Source: Mesonia aquimarina
GTDB taxonomy: Bacteria; Bacteroidota; Bacteroidia; Flavobacteriales; Flavobacteriaceae
Direction of reading: 5' to 3'
Length of the DNA: 64,000 bases
Assembly: GCF_003667275.1 (NCBI RefSeq)
Contig: NZ_RCNV01000001.1
Coordinates: 620,001 to 684,000 of the forward strand
Below, piece by piece: positions 17,938 to 26,782 of this stretch. The notes beneath the pieces are model-generated. The model saw nothing but the letters and a program-made list of their open reading frames with translations. It did no database searches and was not told the origin of the DNA. Numbering within the stretch: the stretch's first letter is position 1; each line of letters opens with the position of its first letter. The translations under genes and the position numbers were made by a program.

Positions 17938-19838
17938 GATTTTTGTAAAATAATTTGTTGATTAAAAAAGTTAGCAATTTGTTCCATTTTTTTATTCCAG
18001 CTTTCTAGCTCCTCTGCTGAAATAACTTCATTCAAAATTTTCATATTTTGTTGAAATTCTAAATTATTATCAACTTGATTCAGAATGATTTCAACCGATA
18101 CATTTTCATCTTTAAATGATAATGAAGTGGGCATTTCTAAAATTTTATATCCTGTAATATCTATATTTAATTCTGATTGAACTGTCTTTTTATGGGAGAA
18201 AACATAACTCGATTTTCTGTCTTCAAAAAAGTAATCAGAAAAAATATTTACTAGATTTAAATCTAAATAGGTCTTTTTACCGAAGGAGTAAATTTTATCA
18301 TTAAATAAAATATCGTAGGTTATAACCATATCACCTTCTCTATTTCTTAAGTTAGAGGGTTTTATATTATTGGCCTTTACAGAAGAATTGCCTTCTTCTA
18401 AGAAATATTTTAAAAAATCTTCTTTTATATCACTCTGTAGTGTATTTAAATAATTTAACACCTGCTTTCTACTCTCGCCTGTGTAAGTTAGTTTAGCCTT
18501 CCCAACTAAATCATCTTCAACAATTTTTAAATTGATATTTTTATTTTCAACACTTTTTTCCGAGTCTAAAACAGGAACTTCTTTAATGATATATTGCTTA
18601 CCGTTTTCAATTAAGGCTTGTTTACCTTGAATACGGTTTGCATATTCTTTATAAGGACTAAACTTTTCTGTAGCATCTAAAAAAATTATTTTTTCTTTAT
18701 CTAGTACAGAACAAATCATATGATTATCTACCGCTAAATTTGGAGTTGAATAATCGTAAGCAATATGGTTTGTTCCAATCCAAGTAAGTCTTGCATCTAC
18801 TCCTATTTCAGAAAGCATGGCTTTAGTTAGATTTGCCATTCCTTTACAATCTCCGTATCGCTTATCAAAAACCTCGCTGGCTTGTTCTGGTTGAAAACCT
18901 GCAATACCGTCTTCAAAAGCTATATACCTAATATTATCTTGTATCCAGTAAAAAATATTTTTAATTTTCTCTTCTTTACTTGTTACTCCCTCTGTAAGTT
19001 CCGCTACTTTTTTTGCATAAGGTTTTTTAGCATAATCTAGATTATTTACTAAACTCTTGTACCAGTTATACTGATCTTGCACAGAAGAAAATATATTCTT
19101 TTCTATTCCGTCAAGTTTATATCTCTTAGGTAAGACTAACAAATGAGGATAAATATAAGTTGGTCCTAAACTATGCTTTTCTTTAAATCTTGCTGGTAGA
19201 TTAGTTGCTTTATAAGTATATCCAGTAAAATCTTCGTTCTTTTTTACCTCTTTTTCAATTTCAACGTTTTCGAAATTAACTTCTTTAAACTGAATATCTA
19301 ACCAGTTTGGGACTTCAATTTTAATTGTTTTTTCTTTTACAGGATGTTCATCATTAAAATAAATTGAGGTGAAGTATTTTAAATCATTATAAACCTTTTC
19401 AGTCTCTATTTTATACTCAAATCCTTGCAGCGGAAAGTCTAAAACAACATATTGTAACCTTGTGTCTGTGTGAAATAATTCATCATCTTGATAAGCTATG
19501 TCTTCAATTTCTACATTTGCATTTCTACCATTTATATATTCTACATCAAAATCTTTTATTTCTGAAGAACCATCATAAAAACTATACCTTCTAATATAAG
19601 CTTTAGTATCTATATTTATAAGTTCTTCTTGTGTATTATTTTCAACAATAACCTGATCTCTTTTATAATCAAATAAAATTCTTTCAACGCTTTTACTAAC
19701 CACAATTTCATCATCCGGATATTTTTCTTTTAGTGAGAGTGCTTCTTCAATGATCTCTGGTTCGGGTTTCCGGTGTTTTTGAGAAAAACAAATTATAGGA
19801 ATAAATAATAATATTAGTAGTTGCTTATGAAATACCAT
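17934..19838 (-). CDS. DUF3857 and transglutaminase-like secreted protein
   Basis: The product is about 634 residues. I start it at the ATG at 19838, because MVFHKQLLILLFIPIICFSQ is a good signal peptide; the upstream in-frame ATG at 19895 would add 19 residues that spoil it. DUF3857 fills the N-terminal third. The transglutaminase-like core follows with RYGDCKGMANLTKAML (catalytic Cys), DNHMICSV (His) and FLDAT (Asp), so the Cys-His-Asp triad looks intact. Such proteins are exported in Bacteroidota; the substrate is unknown and they may act as peptidases or cross-linking enzymes. It forms a two-gene operon with the triad-less partner downstream. Confidence 0.8.
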   Translation of the reverse strand: MVFHKQLLILLFIPIICFSQKHRKPEPEIIEEALSLKEKYPDDEIVVSKSVERILFDYKRDQVIVENNTQEELINIDTKAYIRRYSFYDGSSEIKDFDVEYINGRNANVEIEDIAYQDDELFHTDTRLQYVVLDFPLQGFEYKIETEKVYNDLKYFTSIYFNDEHPVKEKTIKIEVPNWLDIQFKEVNFENVEIEKEVKKNEDFTGYTYKATNLPARFKEKHSLGPTYIYPHLLVLPKRYKLDGIEKNIFSSVQDQYNWYKSLVNNLDYAKKPYAKKVAELTEGVTSKEEKIKNIFYWIQDNIRYIAFEDGIAGFQPEQASEVFDKRYGDCKGMANLTKAMLSEIGVDARLTWIGTNHIAYDYSTPNLAVDNHMICSVLDKEKIIFLDATEKFSPYKEYANRIQGKQALIENGKQYIIKEVPVLDSEKSVENKNINLKIVEDDLVGKAKLTYTGESRKQVLNYLNTLQSDIKEDFLKYFLEEGNSSVKANNIKPSNLRNREGDMVITYDILFNDKIYSFGKKTYLDLNLVNIFSDYFFEDRKSSYVFSHKKTVQSELNIDITGYKILEMPTSLSFKDENVSVEIILNQVDNNLEFQQNMKILNEVISAEELESWNKKMEQIANFFNQQIILQKS

Positions 19839-19943
19839 ACAAGTCGTGTAAATATTAAATATAAATCTTGAATTTTTTTTATTATAAAACTGCAATAACT
19901 ATAATATTTATAAATAAAGCAAATTATATTAACATTTTTAAAT

Positions 19944-20080
19944 CGCAAAAAATTGATATCGAGAATCCTCAAAAAGAATTAGTTGAAAATGTTCACCTCA
20001 ATACTACTATGAAAGTAAAATGAAGAGTAATAAATATAAAGACCTATACAGCCGTATTTACGATAATCATTCTGTATGAT
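19944..20080 (+). pseudogene. Decayed second copy of the 3' end of the acyl-CoA synthetase gene
   Basis: Two blocks align to the intact synthetase gene. Block 1 (19944-19990) matches 15392-15440 and encodes IDIENPQKELVEN against IDVGNSQQELVEN. About 115 bases are then missing. Block 2 (about 19995-20080) matches 15560-15650. An in-frame CGA-to-TGA change makes a stop in the MKMKRK stretch. The last 14 codons encode the same peptide, YKDLYSRIYDNHSV, with four differences that are all synonymous T-to-C changes. This points to a paralog or allele once under selection and now mostly deleted. No upstream part of the gene survives; the DUF3857 pair sits where it would have been. Confidence 0.85.
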
Positions 20081-20254
20081 TATTCAATTAAAAAAATTAA
20101 AAGCCCGTGTTCCTTGGACCAGTTTTTTTTATACCCCGCTCCAATATTCATAAACCTAGAATGTTAAATCTTAATTAAGATTTATCTTATCTTCTGCAAA
20201 ACACTATAAATATTCTCAAAAAAAATTAAATTTATGTAGAATTTCATAAGTATA

Positions 20255-20288
20255 TATTATGCGTGCATAATAATTTTTTCTATATTTG
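20255..20288 (+). promoter_or_regulatory. Promoter and candidate MarR operator for the fatty-acid degradation operon
   Basis: TATATTTG at 20281-20288 fits the Bacteroidota -7 motif TAnnTTTG and lies 17 bases before the MarR ATG. Right upstream, TATTATGC-GT-GCATAATA at 20255-20272 is a perfect inverted repeat with 8-base arms. It covers the position expected for the -33 element. MarR-family repressors bind such short palindromes, so autoregulation of the operon is likely, though inferred. Confidence 0.6.
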
Positions 20289-20305
20289 GGTGAATAAAAA
20301 ATCCT

Positions 20306-20758
20306 ATGAGAGAAAAAACAATAGATTATGTTTTGAGAGCTACCTGGATAGCCGTTGCCAAAATGTACAATGAAGAAGCAGGTAAAAAAGGAAGTACCAT
20401 GGCAACCGGATTTACATTATTAAATATAGATCCAGAAGAAGGAACGCCTTCTACTTCACTTGGGCCAAAAATGGGAATGGAAGCAACCAGCCTTTCGCGA
20501 ACGTTAAGAGCGATGGAAGATAAAGGTTTAATTGTTAGAAAAAAAAACCCGGAAGATGGTAGAAGCGTACTCATCCAACTCACAGAATTTGGACGAGAAA
20601 TGCGAGAATTTTCTAAAGGCGTCGTCTTAACTTTTGATGAAGCCGTTAAAGAAGCTGTTCCCGAAAAAGATTTAAAAACATTTATGGATGTTGCAAATAC
20701 CATTATGGAAATGATCAATAATAAAAAAATTTATAAATCAGAAACTACGGTAAAATAA
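20306..20758 (+). CDS. MarR-family transcriptional regulator
   Basis: This 150-residue winged-helix regulator has a recognition region at MEATSLSRTLRAMEDKGLIV and a wing with RKKNPEDGRSVLIQLT (about residues 58-97). It ends one base before the HAD/ECH gene and so is the first gene of the beta-oxidation operon. Related regulators sense acyl-CoA or fatty acids; that ligand is inferred from context. The palindrome at 20255-20272 is the likely binding site, and binding there would block the promoter. Confidence 0.9.
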   Translation: MREKTIDYVLRATWIAVAKMYNEEAGKKGSTMATGFTLLNIDPEEGTPSTSLGPKMGMEATSLSRTLRAMEDKGLIVRKKNPEDGRSVLIQLTEFGREMREFSKGVVLTFDEAVKEAVPEKDLKTFMDVANTIMEMINNKKIYKSETTVK

Positions 20759-20759
20759 T

Positions 20760-23165
20760 ATGAAAAGAACAATAAATAAAGTCGCGGTAATCGGCTCTGG
20801 AATTATGGGAAGCGGTATTGCTTGTCATTTTGCCAATATTGGCGTAGAGGTTTTACTGCTGGACATTGTTCCAAAAGAACTTAACGAAAAAGAAAAGAAA
20901 AAAGGACTTAGTTTAGAAGATAAACAAGTACGTAATCGCTTAGTTAACGATGCGCTTCAATCTTCCCTAAAGTCTAAACCCTCTCCTATCTATCATAAAG
21001 ATTTCGCCAATCGAATTAAAACTGGAAACCTGGAAGACGATATTTCAAAAGTTTCAGAAGTAGATTGGATTATTGAAGTCGTAGTAGAAAAACTAGATAT
21101 CAAGAAAAAAGTTTTTGATGATCTAGAAGAATATCGAAAAGAAGGAACGCTAATTACTTCCAATACTTCTGGAATTCCTATAAAATATATGAGCGAAGGC
21201 AGAAGTGAAGATTTCCAGAAACATTTCTGCGGAACGCACTTTTTCAATCCACCGCGTTATTTACGCTTATTTGAAATTATTCCGGGACCAAAAACTTCAG
21301 AAGAAACCTTAGATTTTCTTCATATGTATGGCGAAAAGTTCCTTGGTAAAAATCCTGTAGTCGCAAAAGACACGCCGGCTTTTATCGGAAATAGAATTGG
21401 AATTTTCAGTATTATGAGTCTTTTCCATACCGTAAAAGATATGGATATGACTATTGAAGAAGTCGATAAATTAACCGGTCCGGTAATTGGGCGTCAAAAA
21501 TCTGCCACATTCAGAACGGTAGATGTTGTTGGTTTAGACACCTTAGTTCACGTGGCGAACGGTTTATATGAAAATGTCCCGGACGATGAACAACACGAGC
21601 TTTTTAAACTTCCCGATTTTATTGAAACCATGATGGAAAATGAATGGTTAGGAAGTAAAAGCGGCCAAGGGTTCTATAAAAAAATTAAGAAAGAAGACGG
21701 TTCTAGCGAAATAAAATCACTCGACCTTGAAACCTTAGAATATCGCGATAGAAAAAGTGCAAAGTTTGACACCTTAGAGCAAACAAAAACGATTGATAAT
21801 GTTGAAGATCGTTTTGAAGTGCTAATCAAAGGAAAAGATAAAGCAGGCGATTTTTACCGAAAAAATTTCTCTGCACTTTTTGCTTACGTTTCTAACCGAA
21901 TTCCTGAAATATCAGACGAGCTTTATAAAATCGACGATGGTATGAAAGCCGGTTTTGGCTGGGAACACGGTCCATTTCAAATTTGGGATGCCATCGGAGT
22001 AAAAAAAGGAATTGAAATGATGAAAGCTGAAGGTTACCAGCCGGCAGCTTGGGTAAATGAAATGCTAGAAAGTGGCAACGAAAGTTTCTACACCGTTAAA
22101 GAAGGAAATACTTATTATTACAGCATTCCTGATAAAAAGCAAGTAAAAGTTCCGGGGCAAGATGCATTTATTATTCTTGATAACATTCGCGAATCGAAAG
22201 AAGTATTCAAAAACAGCGGTGTGGTTGTAGAAGATCTTGGCGACGGAATTTTAAATGTAGAATTCCGAAGCAAGATGAATTCTATCGGTGGTGATGTTCT
22301 CGACGGAATTAATAAAGCTATTGATATTGCTGAAAAAGACTACCGAGGTTTAGTGGTAGCAAACGACGGAAAAAACTTTTCTGTCGGCGCCAATATCGGG
22401 ATGATTTTTATGATGGCTGTCGAGCAAGAATATGAAGAATTAAATATGGCAATCAAGTATTTTCAAGACACGATGATGCGCATGCGTTATTCTTCCATCC
22501 CAACCGTTGCAGCACCTCATAATATGGCTTTAGGCGGTGGTTGTGAACTTTCACTTCACGCTGATAAAGTGGTTGCGCACGCTGAAACCTACATTGGTTT
22601 AGTTGAATTCGGCGTTGGGGTAATTCCTGGCGGCGGTGGTTCTAAAGAAATGACTGTTAGAGCTTCTGAAACTTTTCAGAAAGATGATGTGGAATTAAAC
22701 AGACTTCGTGAACATTTCTTAACGATCGGAATGGCGAAAGTTTCAACTTCTGCTTACGAGGCGTTTGACACCAATATTCTTCAAAAAGGGAAAGACGTTA
22801 TTGTTGTAAATAAAGATCGTCAATTAGCAATTGCTAAAAAACATGCCTTGTTAATGGCTGAAAATGGATATACAAAACCTATTCAGCGGAGCAATATAAA
22901 AGTTTTAGGAAAACAAGCGCTTGGAGCGTTTTATGTCGGAACCGATCAAATGAATGCCGGAAATTATATTAGCGATCACGATAAAAAAATCGCCAACAAA
23001 TTAGCCTACGTAATGGCAGGCGGCGATTTATCAGAAGCTTCTTATGTAAGTGAGCAATATTTACTCGATTTAGAACGTGAAGCATTCTTATCGCTAACCG
23101 GAGAACGCAAAACCCTAGAACGACTTCAACATATGTTGAAAAAAGGAAAACCACTTCGTAATTAA
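20760..23165 (+). CDS. 3-hydroxyacyl-CoA dehydrogenase / enoyl-CoA hydratase fusion (FadN-like)
   Basis: This 801-residue bifunctional enzyme hydrates enoyl-CoA and oxidises 3-hydroxyacyl-CoA with NAD. The order is dehydrogenase first, with the Rossmann motif VIGSGIMGSGIACHFA at about residues 9-24 and the HFFNPP/VAKDTPAFIGNRIG segments. The crotonase part is C-terminal, with NMALGGGCELSLHAD and a GLVEFGVGVIPGGGG block that carry the two acidic catalytic residues. This order matches FadN of Bacillus and is opposite to FadB/FadJ of Escherichia coli. It lies one base after marR, with thiolase 64 bases downstream. Confidence 0.93.
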   Translation: MKRTINKVAVIGSGIMGSGIACHFANIGVEVLLLDIVPKELNEKEKKKGLSLEDKQVRNRLVNDALQSSLKSKPSPIYHKDFANRIKTGNLEDDISKVSEVDWIIEVVVEKLDIKKKVFDDLEEYRKEGTLITSNTSGIPIKYMSEGRSEDFQKHFCGTHFFNPPRYLRLFEIIPGPKTSEETLDFLHMYGEKFLGKNPVVAKDTPAFIGNRIGIFSIMSLFHTVKDMDMTIEEVDKLTGPVIGRQKSATFRTVDVVGLDTLVHVANGLYENVPDDEQHELFKLPDFIETMMENEWLGSKSGQGFYKKIKKEDGSSEIKSLDLETLEYRDRKSAKFDTLEQTKTIDNVEDRFEVLIKGKDKAGDFYRKNFSALFAYVSNRIPEISDELYKIDDGMKAGFGWEHGPFQIWDAIGVKKGIEMMKAEGYQPAAWVNEMLESGNESFYTVKEGNTYYYSIPDKKQVKVPGQDAFIILDNIRESKEVFKNSGVVVEDLGDGILNVEFRSKMNSIGGDVLDGINKAIDIAEKDYRGLVVANDGKNFSVGANIGMIFMMAVEQEYEELNMAIKYFQDTMMRMRYSSIPTVAAPHNMALGGGCELSLHADKVVAHAETYIGLVEFGVGVIPGGGGSKEMTVRASETFQKDDVELNRLREHFLTIGMAKVSTSAYEAFDTNILQKGKDVIVVNKDRQLAIAKKHALLMAENGYTKPIQRSNIKVLGKQALGAFYVGTDQMNAGNYISDHDKKIANKLAYVMAGGDLSEASYVSEQYLLDLEREAFLSLTGERKTLERLQHMLKKGKPLRN

Positions 23166-23229
23166 AAATGATAAATGTTGAATTTATAATAGTCTAACAT
23201 TTAAAATTTCTAATTCAAAATTTAATAAA

Positions 23230-24417
23230 ATGAAAACAGCATATATAGTAAAAGCATACAGAACAGCCGTAGGAAAAGCTTCTCGCGGGGTTTTTAGATT
23301 TAAAAGACCGGATGAATTGGCGGCAGAAACCATCGAATATATGATGGATAAATTGCCCGAATTCGATAAAAAAAGAATCGATGATGTCATCGTTGGTAAC
23401 GCCATGCCGGAAGCCGAACAAGGTTTAAATGTCGGAAGGCTTATTTCCTTAATGGGACTTAAAATTGAAGATGTTCCGGGAATGACCGTTAACAGATATT
23501 GCGCTTCCGGATTGGAAACCATTGCTATCGCTTCAGCAAAAATTCAAAGCGGGATGGCGGATTGTATTATTGCCGGTGGTGCAGAAAGCATGAGTTACAT
23601 CCCGATGGGGGGGTATAAACCGGTTCCCGATTATAAATTGGCTAAAGAAGGACACGAGGATTATTACTGGGGAATGGGCTTAACTGCAGAAGCTGTTGCA
23701 AACAAATACAAGGTGTCTCGAAAAGATCAAGATGAATTTGCTTTTCAGTCGCATCAAAGAGCTTTACAAGCACAACACGAAGATCGTTTTCAAGAGCAAA
23801 TTGTTCCTATTGATGTTGAGCAAACTTTTGTTGAAGATGGAAAAAAGAAAACCAAAAAATATACCGTAACCAAAGATGAAGGGCCACGTGCCGATACTTC
23901 TGTTGAAGCATTAGGAAAATTAAAGCCTGTTTTTGCTGAAGGTGGAAGTGTAACTGCAGGGAATTCTTCACAAACGAGTGATGGCGCTGCATTTGCAATG
24001 GTAATGAGTGAAGAAATGGTAAAAGAACTAAACCTTGAACCAATTGCAAGAATGGTTAGCTATGCGCCAGTTGGTGTAGAACCAAGAATCATGGGAATTG
24101 GTCCTGTTCATGCAATTCCTAAAGCTCTAAAACAAGCCGGGTTAAAACAAAATGATATGGAATTGATCGAGTTAAATGAAGCTTTTGCTTCACAATCACT
24201 TGCCGTAATTCGTGAACTTGGTTTAGATCAGGAAAAAGTAAATGTAAATGGTGGTGCAATTTCTATGGGACATCCATTGGGTTGTACCGGAGCAAAGCTT
24301 TCTGTGCAAATTTTTGATGAAATGCGTAAAAGAAAGTTGAATGATAAATACTGCATGGTTACCATGTGTGTTGGTACCGGACAAGGTGCCGCAGGAGTTT
24401 ATGAGTTTTTAAGTTAG
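23230..24417 (+). CDS. Acetyl-CoA C-acyltransferase (3-ketoacyl-CoA thiolase, FadA-like)
   Basis: This 395-residue thiolase releases acetyl-CoA in the last step of beta-oxidation. The catalytic residues are all present: Cys91 in NRYCASGLET, His348 in SMGHPLGCTGAK and Cys380 in MCVGTGQGAAG. Its length and the upstream FadN-like partner suggest a degradative thiolase rather than a biosynthetic one. Its transcript probably continues into the acyl-CoA dehydrogenase gene, although the frameshifted four-helix-bundle element now separates the two by almost 500 bases. Confidence 0.93.
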   Translation: MKTAYIVKAYRTAVGKASRGVFRFKRPDELAAETIEYMMDKLPEFDKKRIDDVIVGNAMPEAEQGLNVGRLISLMGLKIEDVPGMTVNRYCASGLETIAIASAKIQSGMADCIIAGGAESMSYIPMGGYKPVPDYKLAKEGHEDYYWGMGLTAEAVANKYKVSRKDQDEFAFQSHQRALQAQHEDRFQEQIVPIDVEQTFVEDGKKKTKKYTVTKDEGPRADTSVEALGKLKPVFAEGGSVTAGNSSQTSDGAAFAMVMSEEMVKELNLEPIARMVSYAPVGVEPRIMGIGPVHAIPKALKQAGLKQNDMELIELNEAFASQSLAVIRELGLDQEKVNVNGGAISMGHPLGCTGAKLSVQIFDEMRKRKLNDKYCMVTMCVGTGQGAAGVYEFLS

Positions 24418-24436
24418 AAACAAGAGGCTAAAAATA

Positions 24437-24462
24437 GAATATAGAGAAGAGAATCAAGAAAC
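24437..24462. repeat. Left purine-rich arm flanking four-helix-bundle gene
   Basis: This purine-rich stretch (GAATATAGAGAAGAGAATC...) is the imperfect inverted complement of the pyrimidine-rich stretch at 24854-24880. With small gaps roughly 20 of 26 positions pair. Together they could form a long stem that loops out the gene between them, as in 23S rRNA intervening sequences. Confidence 0.5.
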
Positions 24463-24495
24463 TAGAGATAAGATAAAAAATTTAAGAGAATGTAG

Positions 24496-24848
24496 ATGAG
24501 AAAAAGACACAATTATAAAATCTTAAAATATGGAAACTCGGATTAGAAATTGCTAATGATGTTTCTGATGTATTATTGAGTTTTCCTAAACACGAAATTT
24601 ATAATTTAAATTCTCAAATAAGTAGATGTTCAGTTTCAATTCCAAGTAATATTGCTGAAGGTTCAGCTAGAACTGATAAATCATTTAAACATTTTTTAGA
24701 TATTTCTCTAGGTTCTTCATTCGAATTAGGCACACAACTATTAGTAGCAAAACATAGAGATTATATTGACGATAAAACATTAAAAAAAGTAGAAATTAAA
24801 ATAGAGGAGTTTCAAAAAATGACAATGGGTTTTCAGAATAATCTGTAA
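24496..24848 (+). pseudogene. Four-helix-bundle protein (23S rRNA IVS / S23 type), frameshifted
   Basis: The intact family member is about 115-120 residues. Translation from ATG 24496 gives MRKRHNYKILK and then goes out of frame at the A-run 24525-24528. With one more A the frame continues as IWKLGLEIANDVSDVLLSFP and joins the long open frame to 24848, for a total of 117 residues. The rest contains the typical SQISRCSVSIPSNIAEGSARTDKSFKHFL and ELGTQL segments. A shorter in-frame start at 24576 would drop the first helix. Such proteins are encoded in 23S IVS elements and next to diversity-generating retroelements; none of the latter is here. It may be decayed or reflect a homopolymer sequence error. 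Confidence 0.75.
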
Positions 24849-24853
24849 AATCT

Positions 24854-24880
24854 ATTTTCTTTATTCTTTCTTCTCTATTC
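24854..24880. repeat. Right pyrimidine-rich arm flanking four-helix-bundle gene
   Basis: This pyrimidine-rich stretch (ATTTTCTTTATTC...TCTCTATTC) is complementary to the arm at 24437-24462. It ends 19 bases before the acyl-CoA dehydrogenase ATG. Confidence 0.5.
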
Positions 24881-24899
24881 TTTCGCAAAAGAAACAATT

Positions 24900-26705
24900 A
24901 TGAGCAATACAAAAGACAAACTTCGTGGTGGCCAATTTTTGGTGAAGCAAACAAAGTGTGAAGATATATTTACTCCAGAAGATTTTAACGAGGAGCAAAA
25001 AATGATGCGTGATTCGGTTAAAGAATTTGTAGATCGCGAGATTTGGCCGAATAAAGAAGAGTTCGAAAAAAAGAACTATAAATTAACCGAAGAAATCATG
25101 GAAAAAGCCGGAGAGCTTGGCTTTCTTGGTGTTGCAGTTCCAGAGGAATATGACGGACTCGGAATGGGGTTTGTCTCGACAATGCTGGTTTGCGATTATA
25201 TTTCTGGTGCTACAGGCTCTATAGCGACTGCGTTTGGAGCGCATACCGGAATTGGAACAATGCCAATTACACTTTACGGAACCGAAGAACAAAAGAAAAA
25301 ATATGTTCCAAAATTGGCAACTGGCGAATGGTTTGGCGCGTATTGCTTAACTGAACCGGGAGCTGGAAGTGACGCTAATTCAGGAAAAACAAAAGCTGTA
25401 CTTTCTGACGATGGAAAACATTATAGCATCAGTGGGCAAAAAATGTGGATATCTAATGCTGGTTTTGCTGACATCTTCATCGTTTTTGCAAGAATTGAGG
25501 ATGATAAAAATATTACCGGATTCATTGTAGAATATGATAAAGAAAATCCGAATGGAATGTCTTTTGGTGAAGAAGAGAAAAAGCTAGGAATTCACTCCTC
25601 CTCTACTCGACAGGTTTTTTTCAATGAAACAAAAGTGCCGGTAGAAAATATGTTGTCAGAACGAGGTAACGGATTTAAAATTGCGATGAATGCTTTAAAT
25701 GTTGGTCGTATAAAATTAGCTGCCGCTTGTCTGGATGCGCAACGTAGAGTAACTAATAGTGCTGTAAAATATGCGAACGATCGTGTTCAATTTGATACAC
25801 CGATTGCAAAATTTGGTGCCATCAAATATAAATTAGCTGAAATGGCAACTTCAGCGTATGTTGGCGAAGCAGCATCTTATCGTGCGGCAAAAGATATTGA
25901 AGATCGAATTCAAATTCGTCAAGATAACGGAAGTTCGCATGCAGAAGCAGAATTAAAAGGGGTCGAAGAATATGCTATAGAATGTTCTATCTTAAAAGTA
26001 GCGTGTTCAGAAGATATTCAGAATTGTACCGATGAAGGAATTCAAGTTTTCGGTGGAATGGGATTCTCTGCTGACACACCAATGGAATCGGCTTGGCGAG
26101 ATGCGCGTATTTCTAGAATTTACGAAGGAACTAACGAAATTAACCGAATGCTTGCGGTAGGAATGTTGGTTAAAAAAGCCATGAAAGGGCACGTAGATTT
26201 GTTAGGTCCGGCGCAAGCTGTAGCAGATGAACTTACCGGAATTCCTTCCATGGATAAACCGGATTATTCTGAATTATTTGCTGAAGAAAAAGAAATGGTG
26301 GCAAAGTTGAAAAAAGTATTCTTAATGACTGCCGGAAGTGCTGTACAGAAATTTGGACCGGATTTAGAAGAACATCAGCAGCTATTATTAGCTTCAGCCG
26401 ATATTCTTATTGAAGTTTATATGGCAGAATCAGGAATTTTAAGAGCTGAAAAAAATGCGAAACGCTTTGGTGAAGATCAACAAAAAGAGCAAATCGCGAT
26501 GGCAAAATTATATTTATATCACGCGGTAGATAAAGTAAACCAAAAAGCAAAAGAAGGCATTGTTTCGTTTGCAACAGGCGACGAGCAACGCATGATGCTG
26601 ATGGGACTTAAACGTTTTACAAAATATCAAAATCAGCCAAACGTTGTTGAATTAAGAAACACGATTGCTGAAAAATTGACTTCAGAAAATAAATATTGTT
26701 TTTAA
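24900..26705 (+). CDS. Acyl-CoA dehydrogenase (FadE-like, long C-terminal form)
   Basis: This 601-residue FAD flavoenzyme carries out the first oxidation of beta-oxidation. The FAD and substrate region has CLTEPGAGSDANSGKT. The catalytic base is Glu409 in RIYEGTNEINR. A C-terminal extension of about 170 residues follows the classical ~380-residue core, as in FadE of Bacillus and very-long-chain enzymes. It is the last gene of the MarR operon; a terminator follows at 26731. Electrons would pass to ETF, whose genes are not in this window. Confidence 0.93.
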   Translation: MSNTKDKLRGGQFLVKQTKCEDIFTPEDFNEEQKMMRDSVKEFVDREIWPNKEEFEKKNYKLTEEIMEKAGELGFLGVAVPEEYDGLGMGFVSTMLVCDYISGATGSIATAFGAHTGIGTMPITLYGTEEQKKKYVPKLATGEWFGAYCLTEPGAGSDANSGKTKAVLSDDGKHYSISGQKMWISNAGFADIFIVFARIEDDKNITGFIVEYDKENPNGMSFGEEEKKLGIHSSSTRQVFFNETKVPVENMLSERGNGFKIAMNALNVGRIKLAAACLDAQRRVTNSAVKYANDRVQFDTPIAKFGAIKYKLAEMATSAYVGEAASYRAAKDIEDRIQIRQDNGSSHAEAELKGVEEYAIECSILKVACSEDIQNCTDEGIQVFGGMGFSADTPMESAWRDARISRIYEGTNEINRMLAVGMLVKKAMKGHVDLLGPAQAVADELTGIPSMDKPDYSELFAEEKEMVAKLKKVFLMTAGSAVQKFGPDLEEHQQLLLASADILIEVYMAESGILRAEKNAKRFGEDQQKEQIAMAKLYLYHAVDKVNQKAKEGIVSFATGDEQRMMLMGLKRFTKYQNQPNVVELRNTIAEKLTSENKYCF

Positions 26706-26730
26706 GTTAGGTTAATTTATTTTTTGAGTA

Positions 26731-26763
26731 AAAAAAGCCGCGTTATAAAATGCGGCTTTTTTA
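26731..26763 (+). terminator. Rho-independent terminator after acyl-CoA dehydrogenase
   Basis: AAAAAAGCCGC/GCGGCTTTTTT with a TTATAAAAT loop region and flanking A and T runs. It can serve both the operon on the + strand and the convergent lipoprotein gene. Confidence 0.85.
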
Positions 26764-26782
26764 TTATTTCATAAATAAATAT

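Noticed and set aside
20326-20718. 130-residue minus-strand open frame opposite marR
   Set aside because: The + strand encodes a clear MarR protein in an operon; the antisense frame has no features.
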